From an uncultured Actinomyces sp. (GTDB taxonomy: Bacteria; Actinomycetota; Actinomycetes; Actinomycetales; Actinomycetaceae), in contig CALBAF010000292.1 of NCBI GenBank assembly GCA_937926415.1, forward strand, positions 1-5,753: a DNA stretch of 5,753 bases, written 5' to 3'. The translations under genes were made by a program, and so were the position numbers. Positions 1 to 5,195 of the stretch are shown here, in pieces. The notes under the pieces were generated by a model. It saw only the letters and a list, made by a program, of their open reading frames with translations, had not been told where the DNA came from and made no database searches. Position 1 is the stretch's first letter; the number at the start of each line of letters is the position of its first letter.

Positions 1-107
1 GGCGGGATGCGCGTGAGGCCGGCGTCGGAGGAGTAGCGCGCTCGAGTGCCACTCGAGGCGTCGACGTCGATGAGTGCGCGCAGGTCCGTCAGGAAGCTCT
101 CGCTCAT
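1..107 (-). CDS. FAD-linked oxidase, N-terminal fragment (5' partial gene)
   Basis: This minus-strand reading frame starts with ATG at 107 and stays open to the window edge, giving 35 complete codons. The protein begins MSESFLTDLRALIDVDAS and continues with S-G-T-R-A-R-Y-S-S-D-A-G-L-T-R-I-P. The pattern V-D-x-S-x-x-T-R-x-x-Y-S-S-D-A-x-L-x-R-x-P is characteristic of the start of FAD-binding oxidoreductases of the GlcD / D-lactate dehydrogenase type. In actinobacteria these are often fused to a C-terminal iron-sulfur domain. Such enzymes oxidise 2-hydroxy acids at the membrane and pass electrons to the respiratory chain; that role is family knowledge, not visible here. The FAD-binding core and any Fe-S motifs lie beyond the left edge. 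No Shine-Dalgarno sequence is evident upstream of the ATG, so the mRNA may be leaderless. The start fits because the family motif begins about 13 residues in, as is usual. The frame is too short to be found by a simple ORF length cutoff. Confidence 0.68.
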   Translation of the reverse strand, partial: MSESFLTDLRALIDVDASSGTRARYSSDAGLTRIP

Positions 108-260
108 GGTGCCAGTGTGTCACGCGGAGGCGCGTTGGGCGGTGGGTATCCGGTGTGCGGATGGTCGCGCGAGGCCGTGGCCGGTTGGGACGCGAGGGGA
201 GCCGTGGCGCTGTGGGTAAAGGGGGAGGGCGAGGCTTGACAGTGCCTGCGGCCCTGTAGA

Positions 261-494
261 TTACGCGGGTTCCGGGTCGTCGCGGAAGAGCTTGGGGAAG
301 GGTGTCACGGGGACGGGCATGCGCTCCACGGGCGGCAGATGAGGGCTGACCACATGTTCGGAATGCGGGTAAATGTGGGGGGATGAGTCCGCGTTCAGGC
401 AGTAGGGAGACAGTTCACGGCGTGTCTCGTCGGACGCCGGAACCTGCGGCTCCGGTGTCGAATATTCAACGATACGCAGCTTATCTCTAGCCAT
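261..494 (-). CDS. small hypothetical protein, Pro-rich, unrecognised
   Basis: This is a 77-residue frame beginning MARDKLRIVEYSTPEPQVPA and ending in R-D-D-P-E-P-A. I do not recognise it. It has no signal peptide, membrane segment or known motif. Proline and histidine are frequent in the second half (SPHIYPHSEHVVSPHLPPVE), so much of it is probably unstructured. The start at 494 is preferred over an in-frame ATG at 515, because AGGGTGG (501-507) lies 6 bases upstream of it; the longer form would have 84 residues. It lies 154 bases downstream of the second DUF1023 gene on the same strand, so it could be read from the same transcript or from a weak promoter-like site at 537-542. It could instead be a remnant of a longer gene or a chance frame. 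The Lys/Arg/Glu-rich start followed by a low-complexity tail, plus a plausible ribosome binding site, make it modestly credible. Confidence 0.45.
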   Translation of the reverse strand: MARDKLRIVEYSTPEPQVPASDETRRELSPYCLNADSSPHIYPHSEHVVSPHLPPVERMPVPVTPFPKLFRDDPEPA

Positions 495-536
495 TGAGTG
501 CCACCCTGTTCTCATTCACAAGCCCTGCCGCGCAGT

Positions 537-542
537 AGTCTA
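537..542 (-). promoter_or_regulatory. possible -10 element for the small ORF
   Basis: Read on the minus strand this is TAGACT, followed by ACTG. The ten bases TAGACTACTG match eight of ten positions of TAGAATAGTG, the -10 region of the upstream cassette (from 5114 downwards). The distance to the ATG at 494 is 43 bases, against 45 and 46 bases in the two cassettes. No clear -35 hexamer is visible. The similarity is short and could be chance; the matching spacing is the only additional support. Confidence 0.22.
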
Positions 543-570
543 ACCGGGTGGAAGGTGCTGCGCCATCCGG

Positions 571-645
571 ATTCTGAGCGACATCTGTCATCGTACACGA
601 CATTGGTCCCAAGTCGTCGGACAACTGAGGATAGTTGCTCAGAAT
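571..645. repeat. 9-bp perfect inverted repeat downstream of the second cassette
   Basis: ATTCTGAGC at 571-579 is the exact reverse complement of GCTCAGAAT at 637-645, with 57 bases between them. Inside lies a small hairpin, CAACT (622-626) pairing with AGTTG (633-637). The repeat starts 4 bases past the stop codon of the second DUF1023 gene in the direction of transcription. It could form a stem in the 3' untranslated region. There is no run of T after it on the minus strand, so it is not a standard intrinsic terminator. Confidence 0.3.
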
Positions 646-648
646 GTG

Positions 649-2385
649 TCAGTGGCCGTTGTTTTCCTTCGCTCGAGCTGCCTTGATCGCGGCCCACTCC
701 TCGTCGGTCGTCGGCTCCTTGCCGAGCATGACGTGTGTGAAATCCCGGAAGGCACGTGTGTGGTGGTCGAAGTAGGCCGAGTGGTTGGCGAGAGGAGAGG
801 TGGAGCCGGAGGTTCCTTCGAATTTCGGATTTGGATGATTGTGGTACAAGTGCCTGTTAGCTTTAGTGTCGCTAACGTCTCCGCTGAGGTGGGTGATTCC
901 CTCGAGTTTCTTGGGGTCGCGTCCGAAGGAGCTATCGAACCCGAGGTCTTGAACCATGTCGCCTAAGTGAGTAGATGACTCGTACACGTGCCCCTTGGGG
1001 ACGTTGTACTGGTCGATGCTCTGGACTCCGCTTCCCGGCGATCCGCACATGATGAGGTTGTCGACGACGCCCTTGGCTACCTGCGTCATGGCCTTTCCGC
1101 CTGTCGTCGAGCCGAACGAATGGGTGAGGAGCGTGTTGGTGAACGAGTGTCCGTTCGCGTTGCCGTGCGCGCGCAGCCCCTCCATGAAGCGCGCGATCTT
1201 CGGAGCTCCTTCGTTGGCGTAGTCGATCATTGCGGCTTGGTAGAGCTTGGGACCGGGGCCTTCAGGGGCGACATAGCCGAGGTAGGAGATGGTGGAGACC
1301 TTGTTTGGGTCGACTCCCATGTGCTCTGCCTGTGCCCGTAGCTGATCGTTAATCCCCATGTAGTAACCGAGTCTCTCGCGGACGTTGGTGCCGATGCCTG
1401 GCACGAGTGTCGATACGTAGGATGCGGTGTCGGGGTTGCCCGAAGCGACGATGGCTGTCGTGCGATGATGCTTCGTGTCGTAATTGAAATCGAGCAGGTA
1501 AGCCGGCGCGTGCTCGCTTTTTTGGAGCTGGGCGTCGAGAGCCTCGAGGTCCTTCAGGGCCGCCCGTGTCTGTATGATCTTGTCTCTGTCAACGTGGGGG
1601 GCGGTATTCGCCTCGTCGAAAGCTTGCTTGGCATCGGCGAGGGCGCCCTGTCGCTTAGTTCCGTAGGCGTCCACATATCCGTAGAGCGCGTTTCGGCTGG
1701 CCTCGTCGCGTACAGTCGCCGGGAGGCCGTCGAGGTGTCGGATGTCGTCTGGGCAATGCTCGATGAGGAATCTCCTGCGTTCCGCGGGCAGTGATTTCCA
1801 CCAGGCCGCGTTCTGGGATGGGGTCCAGCTGGACTTCGGGAAGTCGGGGACGCCAATGACCTTGTTGTCGGCCCCATCGCCATCCGTGTAGGTGTCGGAG
1901 TTGATGGTGCTCAGGGCGCTGGAGAGCTCGCTGTCGACGCGCTCGGCATCCTCGAGGATTGTCTTCACCTTCTCCGTGAGCATCGTTTCGGATGTTCGAG
2001 CGTCGATAATTGCCTGTTTGTCGACGGCATCGGTCGGGGTGCAGTTGACGGAGCCATCTGACGCTATAGTGCAGTTCTTTGCGCGGGCGTGAGCCTGTGC
2101 GTCTAGGACTCTCGCCTTGATCGTCGCCACTCCGTCGCGGGCGCCCTCAATCGCCATGAGAGCGCCGTTGGCGTTCGTGGTGGCCTGCTCGAGAGATTCG
2201 AGGTTGGACCTAGTCGTCGCTCGCATCATGGTGACTGCAAGGCCCTCCGACCGGATCGCTCCAAGGGCGTTCTCTCCGGTTGCATACGCGTCGCGCAGAC
2301 CTTTACTCACCTCCTCGAGGTCAGCCGCGATGGAGTCGAGGGGACCGGGTTCCCAGTCGCTGACGTCTGCCCAACTGATCGCCAT
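649..2385 (-). CDS. DUF1023 alpha/beta hydrolase, second cassette (putative type VII-associated)
   Basis: A 578-residue protein beginning MAISWADVSDWEPGPLDSIA. Residues 1-170 are largely helical and resemble WXG100/EspC-like N-terminal domains of type VII substrates. A short insert with C105 and C115 around an S-D-G turn interrupts the helices. Residues 192-232 carry A-A-W-W-x-S-L-P, then P-D-D-I-R-H-L-D-G-L-P-A and R-D-x-A-S-R, the segment usually found before DUF1023 (Abhydrolase_8) domains. A variable charged linker follows to about 292. The hydrolase core, about 293-555, has N-P-D-T-A (317-321), L-V-P-G-I-G-T-N-V (327-335), S-Y-L-G-Y-V-A-P (367-374), the nucleophile elbow T-H-S-F-G (421-425, Ser423), an acid candidate Asp476 and a histidine candidate His535. 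The tail has T-T-D-E-E-W-A-A-I. Natural substrates of this family are unknown to me; hydrolysis of an ester or amide is inferred. The start lies 3 bases past the stop of the upstream small gene, with GAGGGG at 2396-2401 as a likely ribosome binding site, so translational coupling is likely. Confidence 0.85.
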   Translation of the reverse strand: MAISWADVSDWEPGPLDSIAADLEEVSKGLRDAYATGENALGAIRSEGLAVTMMRATTRSNLESLEQATTNANGALMAIEGARDGVATIKARVLDAQAHARAKNCTIASDGSVNCTPTDAVDKQAIIDARTSETMLTEKVKTILEDAERVDSELSSALSTINSDTYTDGDGADNKVIGVPDFPKSSWTPSQNAAWWKSLPAERRRFLIEHCPDDIRHLDGLPATVRDEASRNALYGYVDAYGTKRQGALADAKQAFDEANTAPHVDRDKIIQTRAALKDLEALDAQLQKSEHAPAYLLDFNYDTKHHRTTAIVASGNPDTASYVSTLVPGIGTNVRERLGYYMGINDQLRAQAEHMGVDPNKVSTISYLGYVAPEGPGPKLYQAAMIDYANEGAPKIARFMEGLRAHGNANGHSFTNTLLTHSFGSTTGGKAMTQVAKGVVDNLIMCGSPGSGVQSIDQYNVPKGHVYESSTHLGDMVQDLGFDSSFGRDPKKLEGITHLSGDVSDTKANRHLYHNHPNPKFEGTSGSTSPLANHSAYFDHHTRAFRDFTHVMLGKEPTTDEEWAAIKAARAKENNGH

Positions 2386-2388
2386 GGC

Positions 2389-2733
2389 CTACCAGCCCCT
2401 CATGAGACCGGTCGGCAGGTAACCTGTGGGTGCGCTTGCTCTGATTGCCTGAAGTGCCATGTCGTTGATGTCTTCGGTGACGCTGAACTGCTTGGCCGAT
2501 GCCATGACGTTGTCGGCTAGGCTGCCAAAGGATGTCCTGAGAGTTGAAAGCTGTACTTCGATGTGTTCTCCCGCCTGCTGCGCGTTCTGGGCGGCAGAGC
2601 TGCCTGGCATGGCTGAGCGAACCTGGGCGAGGTTGTGGGGAAGGGGGATGTAACGGCCGACCTTCTCGGATACCTCCTCCAGTTCGTGGGAGAGCCTCTC
2701 GAGGTCGCCAGTGCAGATTTGAAGGTCGGGCAT
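2389..2733 (-). CDS. EspC/WXG100-like small protein, second cassette
   Basis: A 114-residue, mostly helical protein beginning MPDLQICTGDLERLSHELEE. Two long amphipathic helices are separated by a turn, S-A-M-P-G-S-S (40-46), where WXG100 proteins carry W-x-G; the tryptophan is replaced by methionine. The second helix contains the heptad-like stretch LRTSFGSLADNVMASAKQF. It ends in F-S-V-T-E-D (83-88), which resembles the Y-x-x-x-D/E secretion motif with Phe for Tyr. The layout fits the EspC-like family of type VII substrates, typically about 100 residues. It is 57% identical by hand count over residues 1-100 to the protein at 4722-5063. The start is supported by AGGA (2739-2742) 5 bases upstream and by the promoter-like element at 2767-2783. 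The hydrolase gene follows after 3 bases, so the two products probably form a pair. The C-terminal tail (PTGYLPTGLMRGW) has diverged from the other copy. Confidence 0.68.
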   Translation of the reverse strand: MPDLQICTGDLERLSHELEEVSEKVGRYIPLPHNLAQVRSAMPGSSAAQNAQQAGEHIEVQLSTLRTSFGSLADNVMASAKQFSVTEDINDMALQAIRASAPTGYLPTGLMRGW

Positions 2734-2766
2734 CGTTGTCCTGTCCTTGAGCCGAATCAGTCCTTC

Positions 2767-2783
2767 GCTAGCTCGCCATTCTA
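2767..2783 (-). promoter_or_regulatory. conserved promoter-like element of the second cassette
   Basis: On the plus strand this reads gctagctcgccattcta; 15 of 17 bases match the element at 5098-5114. On the minus strand it gives the -10-like hexamer TAGAAT (2783 to 2778; 4 of 6 match TATAAT) followed by GGCGAGCTAGC. The hexamer lies 45 bases from the start codon at 2733. GCTAGC at 2767-2772 is self-complementary, and GCTAG (2767-2771) also pairs with CTAGC (2781-2785). No convincing -35 hexamer is seen at the usual distance, so an activator or alternative sigma factor is possible. Confidence 0.5.
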
Positions 2784-2856
2784 GCGTTGTCAGAGCATGC
2801 GGGAGTGGCGTCTAGAGTGCTGAGACAGTCCGAAGGCGCTCGTCATCCCACATGCA

Positions 2857-2914
2857 CCGGCGGCCCCAGCCTGCGGGAGGCTGTGACTGCCGTTCAGCAT
2901 CTGCTGGTTGCCGG
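2857..2914 (-). terminator. possible structured 3' end of the first cassette transcript
   Basis: The 185-base gap between the first DUF1023 stop and the second cassette holds CAGCCT (2867-2872) pairing with AGGCTG (2878-2883) over a 5-base loop. A second small stem is CAGCA/TGCTG at 2895-2906. An outer stem, CCGGC (2857-2861) with GCCGG (2910-2914), encloses both and would form a three-way junction. There is no T tract after it on the minus strand, so this may be a processing or mRNA-stability structure, or nothing. It lies downstream of the stop of the 2919-4718 gene. Confidence 0.28.
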
Positions 2915-2918
2915 ATTC

Positions 2919-4718
2919 CTACTTCCCACGTTCAGCCTGGATGGCCGCCCACTCCTCGTCCGTCGTGGGGTTGCCGCCGGCGACGATGTTCGCGAAGTCC
3001 TGAGAGGTGCGGGTGCCCTCTGCGAAGTAGGACATGTGGTTAGAGAAGGCATTGAGGACGCGTTGAGGTAGTTGGGGGAGCGCCTCACGGCCGTCAGCCA
3101 GGCGGTATGAGTACGGTTTCCAATAGTCTTTTGCGTCTGTTGCATCGCCGCTCAGGTGGGTGATCCCCTCGAGATTTTGGGGATCTTTTCCGTATCCGAT
3201 AACGGTGCCTAAGCCTTCGACCGCATCTCCGGAGGGAACGGCTGAGACGTAGACGTTTTCCTTGGGGACGTTGTATTCGTCGATGGACTCTACCCCGCCT
3301 CCGGGGGAGCCGGTCAGGATGAGGCGGTCGACGGTGCCGGGGGCCATAATCGTTGCGCTCTTGCCGCCTGTTGTTGAGCCGTAGGAGTGGGTGAGGAGCG
3401 TGTTGGTGAACGCGTGGCCGTTGGCGTTTGCGCTCGCGCGCAGTCCCTCCTCAAATTGGGCAACCTTGGGGGCGCCTCGCTTCGCATAGTCGATGTCCAT
3501 CGCCTGAACGATGTTCGTTCCGTCATTCCTTGGGGCGACGTAGCCGAGGTAGGAGATGGTTGCGACGGTGTTCGGGTTGATCCCTGCGTGCTTGGTCTGA
3601 TCCCTGAGGCGGTCGTTGAAGTCCATGTAGTACCCGAGGTTGTCGCGCACGTTCGTGCCGATGCCGGGGACGAGGGTTGACACGCGAGTCGCGGTGTCGG
3701 GGTTGCCCGCGGAGACGATGGCGGTTGTGCGCTGATATTTCTCATCGTAGTTGAAGTCGAGGAGGTAGGCGGGGGCGAGGCCGTTGGTCAGTCGATAGGT
3801 AGGTTCCGTTCGTGACTTGATGACCTTGAGGTCGTGGTACTTCTCCAGTGCTCGCTCGAGCTTTTCCTTGGCAGCGCGTTCTTCCGAGTTCATGTGGCCC
3901 GATCTCGGCTCATAGGCGGAGGGTTGTTTGCGAGCGTCGTCGTATTCCTTCTGTGCATCCTTCACTGCCTGCTCGGCATCTGCGAGGGCCCCCTTGTGGT
4001 ACTCGCCCTTCTCGTCGAAGTAGCCGTCGAGGGCGAAGCGGTTGGCCCTGTCTCGCGCGTATGCGGGGAGCCCGTCGAGGTGGCGAATGTCGTCGGGGCG
4101 GTGGTCCATGAGGAACTGCTTGCGGTCCTCGGGCAGCGAGTTCCACCAGGCCGCGTTCTGGGACGGGGACCAGTTCGGCTGGGGGAGGTCGGGGACGCCG
4201 ATGACCTTATTTTCAGCCCAGTCTCCGTCTGTGTAGCTGTCGTTATTGATGTCTTGGAGCGCGTGGTAGAGATCCGTGTCGACTTGGTCGGCATACTTGA
4301 GGATTTCCTTCACCATGTCCGACAGTGATATTTTCGCGAGGAGTATGTCTTTGTTTTGCGTGTCCGGGTCAATTGTGTGAACGGTGCCGTCAGCATCGAT
4401 CGTGCATTGATGTGCTGCGGCGGAGGCGAGTGTGCTGTCGGCGTGGCCGATGACCTCTCCGACCCCGTCGCGTGCGCCTTCGATCGCCATGAGGGCGCCG
4501 TTGACGTTGGTGAGGGCGCGCTCGAGCGAGGCGAGGTTGGTGATGGTTGTCGCGCGCATTGCGTCGACGGCCTCGCCCTCGGACTGGATGGCTTTCAGGT
4601 CGTCCTGGCCCTTTTGGTAGGCCTCGCGTAGGCCCTGGCTCGCCTCGAACAATGTCTGCGCGATCTCGTCGAGCGGACCGGTCTGCCACTCGAGGATGTT
4701 TGCCCATGTGATCGCCAT
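2919..4718 (-). CDS. DUF1023 alpha/beta hydrolase, first cassette (putative type VII-associated)
   Basis: A 599-residue protein beginning MAITWANILEWQTGPLDEIA. The first 170 residues are helical, with 56 of the first 86 identical to the second-cassette copy. Q-C-T-I-D-A-D-G (104-111) marks a short insert; C105 is the only cysteine. N-N-D-S-Y-T-D-G-D (158-166) is an acidic loop. Residues 189-226 carry A-A-W-W-x-S-L-P, I-R-H-L-D-G-L-P-A and R-D-R-A-N-R, typical upstream of DUF1023 domains. Residues 244-313 are a charged, probably coiled-coil linker, about 20 residues longer than in the other copy. The hydrolase core (about 315-581) has N-P-D-T-A (339-343), L-V-P-G-I-G-T-N-V, S-Y-L-G-Y-V-A-P (389-396), T-H-S-Y-G (443-447, Ser445), Asp498 and His561 as catalytic candidates. 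It ends T-T-D-E-E-W-A-A-I-Q-A-E-R-G-K. No signal peptide is present, consistent with a type VII or cytoplasmic location. AAGGGAG (4727-4733) is 8 bases upstream of the ATG, inside the preceding gene. Confidence 0.86.
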   Translation of the reverse strand: MAITWANILEWQTGPLDEIAQTLFEASQGLREAYQKGQDDLKAIQSEGEAVDAMRATTITNLASLERALTNVNGALMAIEGARDGVGEVIGHADSTLASAAAHQCTIDADGTVHTIDPDTQNKDILLAKISLSDMVKEILKYADQVDTDLYHALQDINNDSYTDGDWAENKVIGVPDLPQPNWSPSQNAAWWNSLPEDRKQFLMDHRPDDIRHLDGLPAYARDRANRFALDGYFDEKGEYHKGALADAEQAVKDAQKEYDDARKQPSAYEPRSGHMNSEERAAKEKLERALEKYHDLKVIKSRTEPTYRLTNGLAPAYLLDFNYDEKYQRTTAIVSAGNPDTATRVSTLVPGIGTNVRDNLGYYMDFNDRLRDQTKHAGINPNTVATISYLGYVAPRNDGTNIVQAMDIDYAKRGAPKVAQFEEGLRASANANGHAFTNTLLTHSYGSTTGGKSATIMAPGTVDRLILTGSPGGGVESIDEYNVPKENVYVSAVPSGDAVEGLGTVIGYGKDPQNLEGITHLSGDATDAKDYWKPYSYRLADGREALPQLPQRVLNAFSNHMSYFAEGTRTSQDFANIVAGGNPTTDEEWAAIQAERGK

Positions 4719-4721
4719 GAC

Positions 4722-5063
4722 TCACTCTCCCTTCGGGCCCACGGGCGGGCAGGGTTCCGGAATGCTCGCCCTGACCTGCTGGATCGCCTGCTGGTTGATG
4801 TCCTCGGTCGCCTTGAACTGGTTGGCTGCGGCGTCCACGTTATCAGCCAGGGTGACGAACGAGGTTCTCAGTGCCGTCAGCTCGTCCTCCATGTGTTCGC
4901 CCGCGTACTGTGCCTGCTTGTAGGAGGAGCCGCCCGTCATGGCCGAGGCAACCTTGCATAGGTCAGAGGGGCTGGCGATGTAGCCGCCAACCTTGGTGGA
5001 GAGTAGGCGCAGTTCGTCGCGGAAACGCTCGAGGTCGCCCTGGATAATGTTGAGGTCGTGCAT
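4722..5063 (-). CDS. EspC/WXG100-like small protein, first cassette
   Basis: A 113-residue protein beginning MHDLNIIQGDLERFRDELRL, mostly helical and without signal peptide or membrane segment. The turn between the helices is S-A-M-T-G-G-S-S (40-47), which lacks the tryptophan of W-x-G. A-G-E-H-M-E-D-E-L is followed by LRTSFVTLADNVDAAANQF and then F-K-A-T-E-D-I-N (83-90), a Phe variant of the Y-x-x-x-D/E type VII export motif. The overall pattern fits EspC-like ESX substrates, though assignment to the family rests on shape more than on strict motifs. The C-terminus is proline-rich (P-E-P-C-P-P-V-G-P). GAGGA (5069-5073) lies 5 bases upstream of the ATG and supports this start; the bases AGGACGACGATG match the second copy at all but one position. 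The hydrolase gene starts 3 bases after its stop, so co-translation is likely. It is the first gene of the minus-strand cassette array. Confidence 0.68.
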   Translation of the reverse strand: MHDLNIIQGDLERFRDELRLLSTKVGGYIASPSDLCKVASAMTGGSSYKQAQYAGEHMEDELTALRTSFVTLADNVDAAANQFKATEDINQQAIQQVRASIPEPCPPVGPKGE

Positions 5064-5097
5064 CGTCGTCCTCTTCGTCGTGCTGGCGTTGCGTTGT

Positions 5098-5114
5098 GCT
5101 AGCTCACTATTCTA
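5098..5114 (-). promoter_or_regulatory. conserved promoter-like element of the first cassette
   Basis: On the plus strand this reads gctagctcactattcta. The minus strand gives TAGAAT (5114 to 5109) followed by AGTGAGCTAGC. The hexamer is 46 bases from the start codon at 5063, one base different from the spacing in the second cassette. Conservation of a noncoding block alongside much more divergent flanks argues for function as a promoter and/or operator. The -35 region is not recognisable. Confidence 0.52.
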
Positions 5115-5133
5115 CCGGCTTGAAAAAGCTCGG
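5115..5133. repeat. bulged stem-loop just upstream of the first cassette -10
   Basis: CCGGCTT (5115-5121) can pair with AAGC (5126-5129) and CGG (5131-5133), leaving one unpaired T at 5130 and a GAAA loop. This makes seven base pairs. It sits in the -35/-10 spacer of the minus-strand promoter-like site, so it would act as a DNA operator rather than as a hairpin in that transcript. It is absent from the second cassette. Confidence 0.25.
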
Positions 5134-5172
5134 GCGCGGCAGATCTTATGGCTGAGATGGCTCGTCGACGCC

Positions 5173-5195
5173 CGTAATATCGCCTGATAATTACG
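5173..5195. promoter_or_regulatory. operator-like inverted repeat in the divergent intergenic region
   Basis: CGTAATATC (5173-5181) and GATAATTACG (5186-5195) are reverse complements apart from a single extra A in the right arm, around the centre GCCT. The site lies in an AT-rich patch about 110 bases upstream of the minus-strand start at 5063 and about 95 bases upstream of the plus-strand start at 5291. The right arm contains GATAAT (5186-5191), 5 of 6 matches to a plus-strand -10 hexamer, so a regulator bound here could control the plus-strand gene, the cassette, or both. No strong -35 is seen. Confidence 0.4.

Noticed and set aside
74..259. Plus-strand 61-residue ORF
   Set aside because: It is very rich in Arg and Gly, has no family pattern, and overlaps the start of the FAD-oxidase gene antisense; it is a compositional shadow.
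236..262. TTGACA on the plus strand followed by a TAGATT-like hexamer
   Set aside because: The spacing is only 15 bases, the -10 match is poor, and it would transcribe antisense to the small ORF with no plus-strand gene downstream.
646..4631. Many plus-strand ORFs of 60-164 residues inside the cassettes
   Set aside because: They lie antisense to the hydrolase and small-protein genes, have no recognisable motifs, and follow from high-GC codon bias that removes stop codons on the opposite strand.
1554..4725. Alternative minus-strand frames (for example 1554-1883, 3314-3745, 3962-4294, 4390-4725)
   Set aside because: They are out-of-frame readings of the DUF1023 genes, rich in Arg, Ser, Thr and Pro, with no family similarity; the intact frames are uninterrupted, so no frameshift is implied.
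649..5063. Polymorphic toxin/immunity arrangement
   Set aside because: The large proteins carry a conserved C-terminal hydrolase core in both copies rather than variable toxin domains, and no immunity-like gene follows each one.
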